From contig CABIXV010000004.1 in assembly GCA_902362775.1 (NCBI GenBank), positions 48,916 to 112,915 on the forward strand: a stretch of DNA of 64,000 bases. The letters are read 5' to 3'. Of the stretch, positions 51,202-61,192 are shown in pieces. Below the pieces are notes generated by a model. That model ran no database searches. It saw only the letters and a list, made by a program, of their open reading frames with translations, and was not told where the DNA came from. The position numbers and the translations under genes were made by a program. Source of the DNA: Clostridiales bacterium (GTDB taxonomy: Bacteria; Bacillota; Clostridia; Oscillospirales; Oscillospiraceae). Each line of letters begins with the position of its first letter. Position 1 is the first letter of the stretch.

Positions 51202-51216
51202 GAGAAGGCAAAGAGG

Positions 51217-51255
51217 AACAGCCCCCGGAAACCTTATGGTTTCCGGGGGCTGTTT
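51217..51255. terminator. Terminator between clpE and the convergent stalk-domain gene
   Basis: A 17-bp perfect stem aacagcccccggaaacc / ggtttccgggggctgtt with loop ttat, between convergent genes. Confidence 0.9.
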
Positions 51256-51275
51256 GTTGAGCGTGTGGGCAGTGA

Positions 51276-52817
51276 TTAAGCGGCAGTGCCATCAGGAACT
51301 TCCACCTGGTCGTCAGGGGACATCAGCTGGAACATATCCAGGACGGTGGCGTCCGCGGGGGGCTGGGTGCTGGGCTTGGCGCTTGTGGACTGATAAGCGC
51401 CGTCCATTTCCATGTGCATAGAAACCTCGCTAGAGAGAATTCCGGGCAGCGTAGAGATAGAAGGATCTTCCCCAGTGGGGAGAGAGGAGGACTGAGTCAG
51501 GTCAATGGACATCTCCATTTTACTGTTCCGCATGGAGACGCCAATCTCCATCTCGCCGAAGGAGGGGTCAACGGCAGTCAACTCCATTGCGTATCCGTTG
51601 ACTCTGGAGCCGGTGGTATACAGAGTGAAGGTGCCAGTGACACCGTCCTCCGCTAAAAATTGGTTCACATAGGAGGAACCGGACCGCTTAAAATGGCTGT
51701 CGCCACAGATGGAGTTATACAGGTCCAGGTAGTCAGAGGTGGTAAGATAGCTGGTCAAAGGAGCGGTCCGCAGGACGGTTTCCAACTGCTCAGTAAAGCT
51801 GGCGTCCAGGCTGGCGTTGGACAGAGCCAGCAGGTCAGCATAAGTGAAGCCGGTGAGAGCGGCGCTCTGGTCGTAAAAGGACTTCATATCCAGCTTGTAC
51901 CAGGTATCGTCCGAGGCACCCTCCCCAAGGATAAATTGGTTCAGGGCGGCGCAGTTGAGATAGAGGGCCCCCTGTTCCATATCACCCCGCATAGCGAAGT
52001 CAATGGTAAGGGGGAAGGGGAGCTCACCGGTGCTGTCCAACAGCTCCGTGGCGTCTACCCCATTGAGAGAGGCGGCGTAATCCAGTACCATCTGAGTATC
52101 GAACTGGAAGGCGGTGGACCCGGCGATAATCATGTCATAATCTCCGTCGGCAAGGAACTGGATATCCATATCCTGCTCGCCGTCGGAGGTGGAAACAGAG
52201 ATGTCCATGGCGTATTCGCCGCCGACCTTCTGGTTCTTCTGGGCAAAGGTCCGGCTGTAATCTAGGTATTTGTCCATCAGCTCATAGGTTTCTGTGTTGG
52301 CCGCCAGGATGGCGTCCACGTTGTCAATGATGACGGTACCGTTGGAGCCGTCCCAGCCTACATTGTAGCCCAAGGCGTCAGCGATCAGCCCGACAGGAAC
52401 ATAAGTGCGGTCCGTGGCGGGATCTACATAGGGGGCTACATCCATAGGGATATTCTGCCCATCTGGCGCTTCCTCTGTGTACAAGGTGATGGAGGGTTCT
52501 CCGATGGTCAGGCTGATGCGCTGTCCATCCCTGCTGGCGGTGACGGTGCCAGTAGAGCCGTCCCATGTGATGCCGGTATAGCCCAGTGCCTCAAAGGTGG
52601 CCGCGAAGGGCAGGAAGGAGCGGTCACTCTTCAACTTGGGTACCGCGTCAGGGAAGGTAAGAGACTCCCCGTTGACCAGAACATAGAAGTCGCCCTGGCG
52701 GGTAGAAACGGTGTCGGGGAACGTCTGGAGAATGTCAGGTTCAGCGGCAAAAGCGGGGGCGCTTACTGCTAGCGCCAAAAACGCGGCGCAGAGTAAGGGA
52801 CGAAACAGTTTTTTCAT
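51276..52817 (-). CDS. Secreted stalk-domain (copper amine oxidase N-like) protein
   Basis: A 513-residue exported protein. The signal peptide MKKLFRPLLCAAFLALAVSA is probably cleaved after AFA. Then come two copper-amine-oxidase N-terminal-like stalk repeats (PKLKSDRSFLPFAATFEALG...TWDGSTGTVT and DPATDRTYVPVGLIADALGY...GWDGSNGTVI). The remaining 330 residues look like a beta-rich lipoprotein-type domain built around DMDIQFLADGDYDMIIAGST and related strands, with a Pro/Thr-rich end. Start at 52817; 52835 is also possible. It likely acts at the cell surface; the substrate is unknown. The gene is alone, with an aaaggag ribosome-binding site. Confidence 0.85.
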   Translation of the reverse strand: MKKLFRPLLCAAFLALAVSAPAFAAEPDILQTFPDTVSTRQGDFYVLVNGESLTFPDAVPKLKSDRSFLPFAATFEALGYTGITWDGSTGTVTASRDGQRISLTIGEPSITLYTEEAPDGQNIPMDVAPYVDPATDRTYVPVGLIADALGYNVGWDGSNGTVIIDNVDAILAANTETYELMDKYLDYSRTFAQKNQKVGGEYAMDISVSTSDGEQDMDIQFLADGDYDMIIAGSTAFQFDTQMVLDYAASLNGVDATELLDSTGELPFPLTIDFAMRGDMEQGALYLNCAALNQFILGEGASDDTWYKLDMKSFYDQSAALTGFTYADLLALSNASLDASFTEQLETVLRTAPLTSYLTTSDYLDLYNSICGDSHFKRSGSSYVNQFLAEDGVTGTFTLYTTGSRVNGYAMELTAVDPSFGEMEIGVSMRNSKMEMSIDLTQSSSLPTGEDPSISTLPGILSSEVSMHMEMDGAYQSTSAKPSTQPPADATVLDMFQLMSPDDQVEVPDGTAA

Positions 52818-52962
52818 TTTTAAATCTCCTTTCAAATAGTGAATTTTCGCAACAAACGATAGAAAAAAGCAAACAGCTATCTAAAATAAATTATACCATG
52901 ATAAGCGAAAGAATCAATCAAAAAATAATTATAAAAATGAATGCTCTTTTTCTCCGCGACCC

Positions 52963-52991
52963 TTGCAAACAGAGGCGCTATCATATATAAT
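52963..52991 (+). promoter_or_regulatory. leuS promoter
   Basis: -35 TTGCAA (52963-52968), a 17-base spacer and -10 TATAAT (52986-52991), 56 bases before the first possible leuS start. No T-box motif was found in the short leader. Confidence 0.75.
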
Positions 52992-53046
52992 ATTACGGAA
53001 TCGTTTTAACTTTAGGCCAAAACCCGGCTAAGAAATACAGGAGAGC

Positions 53047-55479
53047 GTGATAACTTTGAAGTACGATTTTACCGAGATCGAGAAAAAGTGGCAGACCAAG
53101 TGGAAGGACGAAAAGACCTTTGCCTGCCAGACTGGCGATACCACCAAGCCTAAGTTCTATGGCCTGGTTGAGTTCCCCTATCCCTCTGGCAACGGGCTGC
53201 ATGTGGGACATGCCCGACCCTACACCGCCATGGACGTAATAGCCCGGAAAAAGCGGATGGACGGCTACAACGTGCTGTTCCCCATCGGCTTTGACGCCTT
53301 CGGCTTGCCGACTGAGAACTACGCCATTAAGAACCACATTCACCCCGCTAAGGTGACGAAGGACAATATCGCCAACTTCACCAAGCAGCTGCATATGTTG
53401 GGCTACTCCTTTGATTGGGACCGGGTGGTGGACACCACCGACCCCAGCTACTATAAGTGGACCCAGTGGATCTTTCTCCAGCTCTACAAGCACGGCCTGG
53501 CCTATAAAACCACTATGCCGGTAAACTGGTGCACCTCCTGCAAGTGCGTGCTGGCTAACGAGGAGGTGGTGGAAGGCGTCTGTGAGCGGTGCGGTTCGCC
53601 TGTCATCCGCAAGGAGAAGAGCCAGTGGATGCTGAAGATCACCGCCTACGCCCAGCGGCTCATCGACGACCTGGACGATCTGGACTTCATCGAGCGGGTG
53701 AAGATCCAGCAGAAGAACTGGATCGGCCGCTCCACCGGCGCCGAGGTTACCTTTAAGGCTACCACCGGGGACGACATCGTAGTGTATACCACCCGCCCGG
53801 ATACCCTGTTTGGCGCCACCTATATGGTCCTCTCGCCGGAGCACGAGCTGGTGAAGAAGTGGATGCCCCTGCTGGCCAACGCCCAGGAGGTCCAGGACTA
53901 TCAGAAGGCCGCCGCTTCCAAGTCCGACCTGGAGCGCACCGAGCTGAACAAGGAGAAGACTGGCGTCAAGCTGGACGGCGTGCGGGGCATAAACCCGGTC
54001 AACGGCAGGGAGATCCCCATTTTCATCTCCGACTACGTCCTGGCCACCTACGGAACCGGCGCCATCATGGCCGTTCCTGCCCACGACGACCGGGACTGGG
54101 AGTTTGCCAAGAAGTTCGGCTGTGAGATCATCGAGGTGGTGTCCGGCGGCGAGGACGTGCAGAAGGCCGCCTTTACCGCCAAGGATGAGACCGGCATCTT
54201 GGTCAACTCCGACTTCCTCAATGGCCTGACTGTGAAGGATGCCATCCCTGTTATCACCAAGTGGCTGGAGGACAAGGGCATCGGCCATGCCCAGGTGAAC
54301 TACAAGCTGCGGGACTGGGTGTTCTCCCGCCAGCGGTACTGGGGCGAGCCCATCCCCATGGTTTGGTGTGACAAGTGCGGCTGGCAGCCCATCCCCGAAG
54401 ACCAGCTGCCTCTGCTCCTGCCCGAAGTGGAGAGCTATGAGCCTACCGACGACGGCGAAAGCCCCATCAGCAAGATGACCGACTGGGTGAACACTACCTG
54501 TCCCTGCTGCGGCGGCCCCGCCAAACGGGAGACCGACACCATGCCCCAGTGGGCGGGTTCCAGTTGGTACTTCCTGCGGTATATGGACCCCCACAACGAT
54601 AAGGCATTAGCCTCCAAGGAGGCACTGGACTACTGGTCCCCGGTGGACTGGTACAACGGCGGTATGGAGCACACCACTCTCCACCTGCTGTACAGCCGCT
54701 TTTGGCACAAGTTCCTCTATGACATCGGCGTTTTGCCCACCAAGGAGCCCTATCAGAAGCGCACCTCCCACGGCATGATTTTGGGCGAGGGGGGCGAGAA
54801 AATGTCCAAGTCCCGGGGCAACGTGGTCAATCCCAACGACATCATTGATATGTACGGCGCTGACACCATGCGTACCTATATCATGTTCATCGGCGACTTC
54901 GAGAAGGCCGCCGCTTGGTCCGCCAATGCGGTGAAGGGGTGCAAGCGTTTCCTGGACCGGGTGTGGAACCTGGCTACCGAGCAGGAGCATGTGGGAGATG
55001 CGTATTCCCAGGCCAACGAGCTGGCGGTCCACAAGGCGATCAAGAAGGTGTCCGAGGACATCGAGGCCATGAAGTTCAATACCGCTATCGCGGCTCTCAT
55101 GTCGCTGGTCAACGACTTTTACGCCAACGGTGCCAGCCGGGGCGACATGAAGGCACTGCTGCTGATGCTGTCCCCCTTCGCCCCACATATGTGCGAGGAG
55201 CTGTGGGAGATGGCGGGCTACGGGGGCCAGGTATGTCTCCAGCCCTGGCCCGTGTATGACGAGAGCAAGACCGTCACCGCCACCGTTCAAATGGCCGTCC
55301 AGGTCAGCGGAAAGGTGAAGGCCAACATCGTAGTGTCCGCCGACGCCTCTGACGAGGACATTGTGGCGGCCGCCCTGGCTGAACCTAAGATTGTCAAGCT
55401 GGCCGAGGGTATGACTTTGGTAAAGAGTATTGTGGTCAAGGGCAAATTGGTTAGTCTGATTTTTAAGCCCCAGGCTTGA
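53047..55479 (+). CDS. leuS: Leucyl-tRNA synthetase
   Basis: A class I synthetase of about 810 residues. HIGH-type motif [18 protein letters not shown], the CP1 editing domain ([38 protein letters not shown]), zinc knuckle [21 protein letters not shown], and KMSKS in [15 protein letters not shown] near residue 580. Two starts compete: GTG at 53047 (only about 3 bases from ggag) and TTG at 53056, which gives the common family start [13 protein letters not shown]. All core motifs are intact. Confidence 0.96.
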   Translation: MITLKYDFTEIEKKWQTKWKDEKTFACQTGDTTKPKFYGLVEFPYPSGNGLHVGHARPYTAMDVIARKKRMDGYNVLFPIGFDAFGLPTENYAIKNHIHPAKVTKDNIANFTKQLHMLGYSFDWDRVVDTTDPSYYKWTQWIFLQLYKHGLAYKTTMPVNWCTSCKCVLANEEVVEGVCERCGSPVIRKEKSQWMLKITAYAQRLIDDLDDLDFIERVKIQQKNWIGRSTGAEVTFKATTGDDIVVYTTRPDTLFGATYMVLSPEHELVKKWMPLLANAQEVQDYQKAAASKSDLERTELNKEKTGVKLDGVRGINPVNGREIPIFISDYVLATYGTGAIMAVPAHDDRDWEFAKKFGCEIIEVVSGGEDVQKAAFTAKDETGILVNSDFLNGLTVKDAIPVITKWLEDKGIGHAQVNYKLRDWVFSRQRYWGEPIPMVWCDKCGWQPIPEDQLPLLLPEVESYEPTDDGESPISKMTDWVNTTCPCCGGPAKRETDTMPQWAGSSWYFLRYMDPHNDKALASKEALDYWSPVDWYNGGMEHTTLHLLYSRFWHKFLYDIGVLPTKEPYQKRTSHGMILGEGGEKMSKSRGNVVNPNDIIDMYGADTMRTYIMFIGDFEKAAAWSANAVKGCKRFLDRVWNLATEQEHVGDAYSQANELAVHKAIKKVSEDIEAMKFNTAIAALMSLVNDFYANGASRGDMKALLLMLSPFAPHMCEELWEMAGYGGQVCLQPWPVYDESKTVTATVQMAVQVSGKVKANIVVSADASDEDIVAAALAEPKIVKLAEGMTLVKSIVVKGKLVSLIFKPQA

Positions 55480-55631
55480 CCATCCTGCTATGGTCAAAAG
55501 GTTTACAGCCCGTTCATAATTGGCCCTTGACATCTGGCCGTGGAACGAATATAATACTACTGTTAAAGCCATAAAAATGGCCCTTACGCGAGCAGGGGAC
55601 GCCCCGCCGCGCCGGAGGGAGGGAAATATAA

Positions 55632-55814
55632 ATGTCGGAAGTCCGTGTGAGAGAGAATGAATCTCTGGAGAGCGCCCTGAAGCGCTTTAAGCGTAGCTGT
55701 GCCAAGTCTGGCGTGCTGGCCGAGGTTCGTAAGCGCGAGCACTACGAGAGCCCCAGCGTCAAGCGCCGCAAGAAGTCTGAGGCCGCCCGTAAGAATCGCA
55801 AGAAGTTCTATTAA
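55632..55814 (+). CDS. rpsU: 30S ribosomal protein S21
   Basis: A 60-residue basic protein [20 protein letters not shown] ... [16 protein letters not shown], a clear bS21. ATG at 55632 behind ggagggaaat. Followed by a terminator, then the tRNA-Ala pair. Confidence 0.96.
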   Translation: MSEVRVRENESLESALKRFKRSCAKSGVLAEVRKREHYESPSVKRRKKSEAARKNRKKFY

Positions 55815-55820
55815 GCAGTT

Positions 55821-55853
55821 AAACCGCCGCAGTATTTACTGCGGCGGTTTTTA
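55821..55853 (+). terminator. Terminator after rpsU
   Basis: The stem aaaccgccgcagta / tactgcggcggttt with a short loop and a T-run. Confidence 0.92.
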
Positions 55854-56079
55854 TTGCAGCCCGAAAACTCCCGTCTGTGCCGGGGGAATCATGATTCAGA
55901 GCGGTGTGGGAATATGGAAGGGTATGTGACTCTCTCCATTTTATGTGGGACAGGACATCTGGAGTAGGACAGACAAAAAAGTTGAAAAAAGTTTGAATTT
56001 TGCGTTGACAAACCAACGCCTTTCTGGTAAGATATCACTTGCGCTGAACAGGGCCACCTGACCTGTAAGGCTTTTATTT

Positions 56080-56155
<76 letters not shown>

Positions 56156-56195
56156 CTTACAACTCAATATTGGTAGACAAGCAGTTCTCCTATAC

Positions 56196-56271
<76 letters not shown>

Positions 56272-56299
56272 TGAAAAGCAAGGGGAAACTGCGTGCGGA

Positions 56300-56329
56300 A
56301 AGCCTTGGGACCGTAAGGTTCCAGGGCTT
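56300..56329 (+). terminator. Hairpin downstream of the tRNA-Ala pair
   Basis: The imperfect stem aagcc-ttgggacc / ggttcca-gggctt around gtaa, followed by tt-rich sequence. It may end tRNA transcription now that the original terminator (63321-63352) has been moved away by the insertion. Confidence 0.5.
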
Positions 56330-56376
56330 TTCTGCGCTTTCTGGCAGGAATACTGTGAACCCCTGCGAGATTGCCC

Positions 56377-56491
56377 GTACCAGAACGATACCAGAATAAA
56401 GAACAGATATGCTGTCACGGGAGGATAACGGAGAGGACAGCCTATCATCTATCATAAACTGCTCCCTTGAATTCTGGTAGTATACCAGAAT
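56377..56491. repeat. Integrase arm-type sites, left end
   Basis: TACCAGAA-core motifs at 56377-56386 and 56388-56397 (a direct pair), plus 56482-56491 with its inverted partner attctggta at 56471-56479. The same motif pair occurs at the right end (63118-63139). Confidence 0.65.
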
Positions 56492-56526
56492 TTTATAAGG
56501 GAAAACACAGTGAATTTTCTACGTTA

Positions 56527-57630
56527 TCAGCGTGAGATTCCAAAGGTCTTACTGAATTTTTCGGCGGCGGCCCGCCGGGATTCTTCTTGTACGTGCAGGT
56601 AGTGCTGGGTCATTTCAATGTCGGCGTGGCCCACCATGCTCTGAATGGTTTCCATGTCCACGCCCAGGGCTTGCAGTTGGGACACATAGGTGTGGCGGCA
56701 ACTGTGGGGCGTCAGCATACGGACGCCTGGAATGCGGAGCAAGGCATTTCGGTATTTATCCCGGAAGTGGCTGGGATTGACAGGCTGGCCGGGGATCGGG
56801 CTGTCCCACACGAATTTCCCGGCCTGTTCCCGGAGGAACACAGCGCAGGGCCGCACGCTGGGCGGCACAGGCACATCCCGGACGCTGTTGGCGGTTTTGG
56901 GAGGGCCGATATGGGGCCTCCCCTTGACCATGTTCACCGCCTGCCTGATGTGGATACAGGAGCCGTCAGGCTCGATGTGCTGGGGTTCCAGGGCAAGGAC
57001 TTCCTGTGTCCGCATACCCGTTGCCAGCATGAGGCGGATGGTATGGCCCACCTTGTTGTCCGGCAGCTGCTCCATTAAAATCTTGACTTCCTCCTGGGTG
57101 AACGCCTCTTTCCGCTTTACCGGCTTGTGGGCTTTCATTTTCTCCGCAAAGCGGACGGGATTTTTGCGGATGAGGTCGTTGGCCTCCGCCTTGTGCATGA
57201 TCTGGTACAACATCCCCCGGCATTTGGTCAGGTAGGAATCAGACTTCCCATCGGCCCGGAGGCCCTTTAGGAACTGCTTCACGTCCAGAGGCTTGATACT
57301 GCCCAATTTGCGGGGGCCGAAAGCCCCGACCAGGATTTTCAGCGTGTAGCCGTAACTCTCATAGGTAGTGGGGGAAACGGAATCCCTGTACCCCTCATAC
57401 CACTTTTGCGCCCACTCCTGGAAGGTCAGGTTTGGGTCTATGTAGAGCCCGGCGGCGGTGTCCCGCTTGTACGCCTCCGCCTTGTCCTTGGCCTCCTTTT
57501 GGGTCTTGCCGTAGAAACTCTTGTAGCGGCGCCTGCCGTCCTCCTGGTAGCCCACCATCATCGTACACTCCCACAGGCCGTTGGGCCGCTTACGAAGCGT
57601 CCCTTCCCCATTGGAGCGTTTTCCTGGCAT
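56527..57630 (-). CDS. int: Tyrosine recombinase / integrase
   Basis: A 367-residue phage-type integrase. It has an AP2-like arm-binding N-terminus (GTLRKRPNGLWECTMMVGYQ), a SAM-like core-binding domain (LTFQEWAQKWYEGYRDSVSP) and a catalytic domain with Arg in ATGMRTQEVLAL, the HxxR box TPHSCRHTYVSQL and the nucleophile Tyr in MTQHYLHVQ. It inserts the element at the tRNA-Ala 3' part and, with the Xis-like protein, excises it. It lies directly inside attL and points towards it. ATG at 57630 behind aaggagggcag. Confidence 0.95.
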   Translation of the reverse strand: MPGKRSNGEGTLRKRPNGLWECTMMVGYQEDGRRRYKSFYGKTQKEAKDKAEAYKRDTAAGLYIDPNLTFQEWAQKWYEGYRDSVSPTTYESYGYTLKILVGAFGPRKLGSIKPLDVKQFLKGLRADGKSDSYLTKCRGMLYQIMHKAEANDLIRKNPVRFAEKMKAHKPVKRKEAFTQEEVKILMEQLPDNKVGHTIRLMLATGMRTQEVLALEPQHIEPDGSCIHIRQAVNMVKGRPHIGPPKTANSVRDVPVPPSVRPCAVFLREQAGKFVWDSPIPGQPVNPSHFRDKYRNALLRIPGVRMLTPHSCRHTYVSQLQALGVDMETIQSMVGHADIEMTQHYLHVQEESRRAAAEKFSKTFGISR

Positions 57631-57654
57631 AGACTGCCCTCCTTCATTACAAAT

Positions 57655-58506
57655 TTACTGCCCTTCCCGCAGTTTTCGCTCCTTCACCCTCTTTCTGGTC
57701 ATTTTGGAGTTATAAGCACCCCGACAGCGGGGAGAACAGTATTCCGCGCGCAAGTCCTCCGCGATAAAAAACTTCCCACAGTGCTTGCACTGTCGGACGG
57801 CCTTGCCCTCCCCGGAAACAAGGAAGGCGTGGGCCAGATTGATACAGGACATCAGATCGAACACCTGGGCATTCAGCCTGGGTGTTTTTTCATGCTCATA
57901 GTGTATTATCCATTCAGAATTGCGGAGAGAGAAGTCTCCACGCTCCGCCCCCTCCAGGAAACGGAGATAGAGGTCTAACAACAGGATCGCCAGAGTACAG
58001 ACAGGCAGGGAGCCCTTGGACTGGCAGCTGCGTTTCATCAGCTCATATTCAATCAAATATTTTGTGTCCTCCTCCCAGTCCGGGTTATGGCGGTGGCTCA
58101 TAAGCCGGGAGGCGTACCGGGCCGGATAGTCAGCATAGGCCATAGACTGCACCTCCCAGGCCGGGAGGCCGTACCTCTCCACAAAGGCCATGAGCGCGTC
58201 CAGGACAGGCCGGGATTCGTCGGGGTGCTTTGCAAAGAAATCCCCGTGGAGCCAGAATCCAGCGTCCCGGAGGGGGAGCATATCATTGGTTATGGCATAC
58301 TCAAAGAAACTGTCACAGGCGGCTACCTGTTCCCCAGCCCGCACCACGTCCAGAAGAAGGGCCTCCATATCCGCAAAGGGGTCATAGCGGCGGGCTGCTT
58401 TCAAATCCTCTGGGATGATATACAAAAAGCCCTGGTACTCGGACAGCGTGTAGTGCTGGCACCTGGGGACAGCCCCCTGGAAGCGTATAAAATTCAAGGC
58501 TGGCAT
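57655..58506 (-). CDS. Zinc-ribbon protein of the element (CGNR/DUF6076-like)
   Basis: A 283-residue protein (MPALNFIRFQGAVPRCQHYT...). The first 220 residues are acidic and helical without a recognised fold. Near residue 240 is CKHCGKFFIAEDLRAEYC followed by SPRCRGAYN, a treble-clef zinc motif, and a basic tail (KMTRKRVKERKLRE). It shares the C-terminal zinc-motif layout with the DUF6076 protein at 26877-28001 but is shorter. A regulatory or nucleic-acid-binding role is likely; details unknown. Encoded 24 bases upstream of int on the same strand. Confidence 0.65.
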   Translation of the reverse strand: MPALNFIRFQGAVPRCQHYTLSEYQGFLYIIPEDLKAARRYDPFADMEALLLDVVRAGEQVAACDSFFEYAITNDMLPLRDAGFWLHGDFFAKHPDESRPVLDALMAFVERYGLPAWEVQSMAYADYPARYASRLMSHRHNPDWEEDTKYLIEYELMKRSCQSKGSLPVCTLAILLLDLYLRFLEGAERGDFSLRNSEWIIHYEHEKTPRLNAQVFDLMSCINLAHAFLVSGEGKAVRQCKHCGKFFIAEDLRAEYCSPRCRGAYNSKMTRKRVKERKLREGQ

Positions 58507-58621
58507 TTTATTTGCCCTCTTTCGTTATAGGAATTATGGAAACTATATCACGAATATACCGTAACACAAATATAGCAGTTTGTCAAAAAATATTCTGTCA
58601 AATCTTGGGGAACGATTCCGC

Positions 58622-58666
58622 TTGACTAGAAAAAGAGCGTGATATAATATAATTGCATCATATCAC
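58622..58666 (+). promoter_or_regulatory. Promoter and operator-like dyad of the xis-mob operon
   Basis: -35 TTGACT (58622-58627), a 17-base spacer and -10 TAATAT (58645-58650). A perfect 7-bp dyad gtgatat (58639-58645) / atatcac (58660-58666) overlaps the -10 and start region, so repression of the operon is likely. Confidence 0.65.
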
Positions 58667-58732
58667 TTCACAGAAGAAAGAAGGAAAGAGCATAGGAGTG
58701 AATGAAACACTATCACGGAAGGAGAATCCAAA

Positions 58733-59050
58733 ATGACTGTAAACTGCAAGAGCCTGGATGAACTGCCCGCTATGCTGACAGCGGCGGAACTGGCCGGCGC
58801 CCTGGGTATCTCCAGAGCGGGAGCCTATACCCTGATTCACAGGAAGGACTTTCCAACCCTGCAAATCGGGAAGCGGCTCATGGTGCCAAAGGACAAACTG
58901 CTGGCCTGGATAGACCGGCAGACAGCCGGGGACGAGGGACGGGGGGTGAAGTGCGTGAGAGATGTTAGCAAGCACTGGATTTGTGCGACAAATCCGCTTG
59001 GGCAGGGGTGTCCCCCTGCAACCCCCGGCGGAGAGGAGGAGCGGCGGTGA
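58733..59050 (+). CDS. Excisionase-like helix-turn-helix protein
   Basis: A 105-residue protein. Residues 14-65 (MLTAAELAGALGISRAGAYT, LIHRKDFPTLQIGKRLMVPK) form the winged-helix/MerR-like HTH of the excisionase family. The C-terminal 35 residues look disordered and are encoded across the oriT-like hairpins, so they may be incidental. ATG at 58733 behind aaggagaatccaaa. First gene of the mobilization operon. Confidence 0.82.
   Translation: MTVNCKSLDELPAMLTAAELAGALGISRAGAYTLIHRKDFPTLQIGKRLMVPKDKLLAWIDRQTAGDEGRGVKCVRDVSKHWICATNPLGQGCPPATPGGEEERR
58977..59019 (+). other. Candidate oriT of the tRNA-Ala element
   Basis: Two hairpins just upstream of mobC: ggatttgt-gcg-acaaatcc (58977-58995) and gcagggg-tgt-ccccctgc (59002-59019). 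The position in front of the MobC-relaxase pair suggests an origin of transfer. Nick site not determined. Confidence 0.5.
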
Positions 59051-59370
59051 GCAAGACAGAGCGGATTGCCCTGCGCCTGTCCCCGGAGGAACTTGCAAAT
59101 TTGGAACAGGCCGCCGCCCTGTCCGGCATGAGCAGATCCAACTACCTCCGAATGCTCATTCGTGGGTATCTGCCCAGGCGGACCCCGCCGGAGCCGTTCC
59201 AGGAGGCCATAAAGGAACTGCGGGACATCAGCGGGAACATGGCCCAAATCGCCGGGACAGCCCAGGTACAGGGGGCTATAGACGCGCAGAAGTATTCCAC
59301 CACAGTACAACGCCTGTTTGCTGAAATCCTGACCCTGGAACGGGCGGCCATGCTCCCGGAAAAAATCTGA
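59047..59370 (+). CDS. MobC-like relaxosome protein
   Basis: A 107-residue protein with an N-terminal ribbon-helix-helix pattern (SKTERIALRLSPEELANLEQ) and the MobC-type segment ELRDISGNMAQIAGTAQVQG. The GTG at 59047 overlaps the upstream stop; its own stop overlaps the relaxase ATG, giving tight coupling. The longer frame to 58981 is not needed. Confidence 0.85.
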   Translation: MSKTERIALRLSPEELANLEQAAALSGMSRSNYLRMLIRGYLPRRTPPEPFQEAIKELRDISGNMAQIAGTAQVQGAIDAQKYSTTVQRLFAEILTLERAAMLPEKI

Positions 59371-60713
59371 TGGCGACCACCGCCATTTGGAAGGTCAAGG
59401 GCAATCTGGGCCGGGTGGTGGGCTATGCCGCCAACCCGGATAAGACGGAAAACCCAGCCTTTACCGCCCAGGACTTGCAGGGCCTCCGGGACGTGATGGA
59501 CTACGCCACTCAGGACTACAAGACGGAGCGGCAGCACTATGTCAGTGGGGTCAACTGTGCCCCGGAAATCGCCAGGGATGAAATGCAGATGGTGAAACAG
59601 CAGTACGGCAAGGAGGGCGGGATTATCGCCTACCACGGCTACCAGTCCTTCGCTCCCGGCGAGATCACGCCGGAGCAGGCCCATAAGATCGGCGTGGAAC
59701 TGGCCCGGAGACTGTGGGGGGACAGGTTTCAAGTGGTGGTAGCCACCCACCTGGACCGTGAGCAAATCCACAACCATTTTGTGCTGAACTCCGTTTCCTT
59801 CGTGGACGGGAAGAAGTACAACGACTGCAAAGCCACCTATGCCCTCATGCGGCAGACCTCCGACCAGCTTTGCCGGGAGCACGGCCTGTCCGTGATAAAA
59901 AAACCGGAACAGGGCCGCACCATGAGCAGGGACACCTGGGAGGCGGAGCAGAAAGGCAGGCCCACATGGTACGGGCAAATACGGCAGGATGTGGATTCCT
60001 GCATTACCCGTTCCTTCCTGTTTGAACACTTTATCGCCAATCTGAAAAAGCAGGGATATGAGGTCAAGACAGGGAAATACATAGCGGTGAGGCCGCCGGG
60101 CCGGGAGCGGTTTGTGCGTCTGAAAACCCTGGGGGACAACTACACGGAGGAAGCCATTCGCCAGCGTATCCGTGACCATGAGCGGACGCCCCTCTATCAC
60201 CGCCCTCCACCGCCGCCAAGAAAGTATTACAAGGTCAGAGGGAAACCCAGGAAACTGACAGGCTTTCGGGCTTTGTACTACCACTACCTGTATCTGCTGG
60301 GCAAACTGCGAAAGCCCACAGCCCCACCAAAGAAACGGCGGTATAACATGGCGGAGGTCATCAAACTGGAACGCTATGTGGAACAGGCCAAACTGCTGAT
60401 GAAGTACAAGGTGGACACCTGGGATCAGTTTTACACACTGGCTGGGGCAATACAGGGGGAGATAGACGCGCTTGCAGACCAGAGGAAGGAGCTCTACCGC
60501 CAAAAGCGGCGAGATCCTCAAATCGAAACCCTCTCTCTCCGCATTCAATCCATCAATCAATCCATCCAAACGTACAGGCGGGAGTTACGGGTCTGCGCCC
60601 GGATAGAAGCAGAGGCCCCCGGTATTCCAACCAAAATCCATGGCTTAACGCCAGCCCAGGAGAAGGAGCTAAAGCCTCCAGCACACCACCGCACCCGGAC
60701 ACGCCAGCGGTAA
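59370..60713 (+). CDS. MOBP-type relaxase of the tRNA-Ala element
   Basis: A 447-residue mobilization relaxase. N-terminus ATTAIWKVKGNLGRVVGYAA with the likely catalytic Tyr, and the histidine motif THLDREQIHNHFVLNSVSF near residue 135. Linker and C-terminal basic helical domain (LERYVEQAKLLMKYKVDTWD). Related in layout to the ICE relaxase at 14639-15973 but clearly a different protein. It should nick the adjacent oriT candidate and use a helper secretion system. ATG overlaps the mobC stop. Confidence 0.92.
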   Translation: MATTAIWKVKGNLGRVVGYAANPDKTENPAFTAQDLQGLRDVMDYATQDYKTERQHYVSGVNCAPEIARDEMQMVKQQYGKEGGIIAYHGYQSFAPGEITPEQAHKIGVELARRLWGDRFQVVVATHLDREQIHNHFVLNSVSFVDGKKYNDCKATYALMRQTSDQLCREHGLSVIKKPEQGRTMSRDTWEAEQKGRPTWYGQIRQDVDSCITRSFLFEHFIANLKKQGYEVKTGKYIAVRPPGRERFVRLKTLGDNYTEEAIRQRIRDHERTPLYHRPPPPPRKYYKVRGKPRKLTGFRALYYHYLYLLGKLRKPTAPPKKRRYNMAEVIKLERYVEQAKLLMKYKVDTWDQFYTLAGAIQGEIDALADQRKELYRQKRRDPQIETLSLRIQSINQSIQTYRRELRVCARIEAEAPGIPTKIHGLTPAQEKELKPPAHHRTRTRQR

Positions 60714-61134
60714 GTGTGTTTGCCCCCGTGGGAGGGTACTCTGCCGCTCCAGCCCCCGTCAAGGCTAAAGTGAACCGGCCCGCCCCCAAAGGGGGCTGGC
60801 CGGGCCTTGACAGGCGCCGGGCGGCGGAGTGAAAGTAACCAAGGGCAAACACCCAGAGAACGCCGGGCAAAGCCCGGCGTTCTCTCCGTTGTGGGAGTGC
60901 GGCCCTCTATCAACAGCCTGGGCGGTTGACGGGGCCAGGTCCCCGACTGCTGAACGCTGTTCGCCTTGGACGTTGGAAATAAATCGCACCGTGAGATTTA
61001 TTTTGTCGAAACCTGCCTCAAATTGAGGTACATTTTTTGTCGCTTTTTGCGTCTACATTTGAGACGCATTTCCTACGCCCTTAAACCTATGATTATGATA
61101 AGTTTCACAACGTCAAGGAAAAATGAAAAGAGGC
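60714..61134 (+). other. Noncoding stretch between relaxase and MarR cargo, with a strong hairpin
   Basis: No convincing gene. It contains a 13-bp perfect stem gagaacgccgggc / gcccggcgttctc around a 3-base loop (60856-60884) and a GC-rich pairing near 60777-60805. From about 60970 the base composition turns AT-rich, marking the edge of the MarR-MATE cargo. Confidence 0.6.
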
Positions 61135-61179
61135 TTGACAATCAAAAAAGTTTGGTTTATATTCACTTAGGAAACTAAG
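61135..61179 (+). promoter_or_regulatory. marR promoter with MarR operator
   Basis: -35 TTGACA (61135-61140), a 17-base spacer, -10 TATATT (61158-61163). Directly downstream lies the dyad cttag-gaaa-ctaag (61166-61179), where a bound repressor would block initiation. A near-identical copy precedes the MATE gene. Confidence 0.8.
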
Positions 61180-61192
61180 AAAGGAGCGGCTT

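Noticed and set aside
52993..54594. Open frame of 533 codons on the minus strand
   Set aside because: It lies antisense to leuS, which has all synthetase motifs. GC-rich codon use opens the complementary frame; no ribosome-binding site or family features.
59142..60569. Open frame of 475 codons on the minus strand
   Set aside because: Antisense to mobC and the relaxase, both with clear motifs; low-complexity translation.
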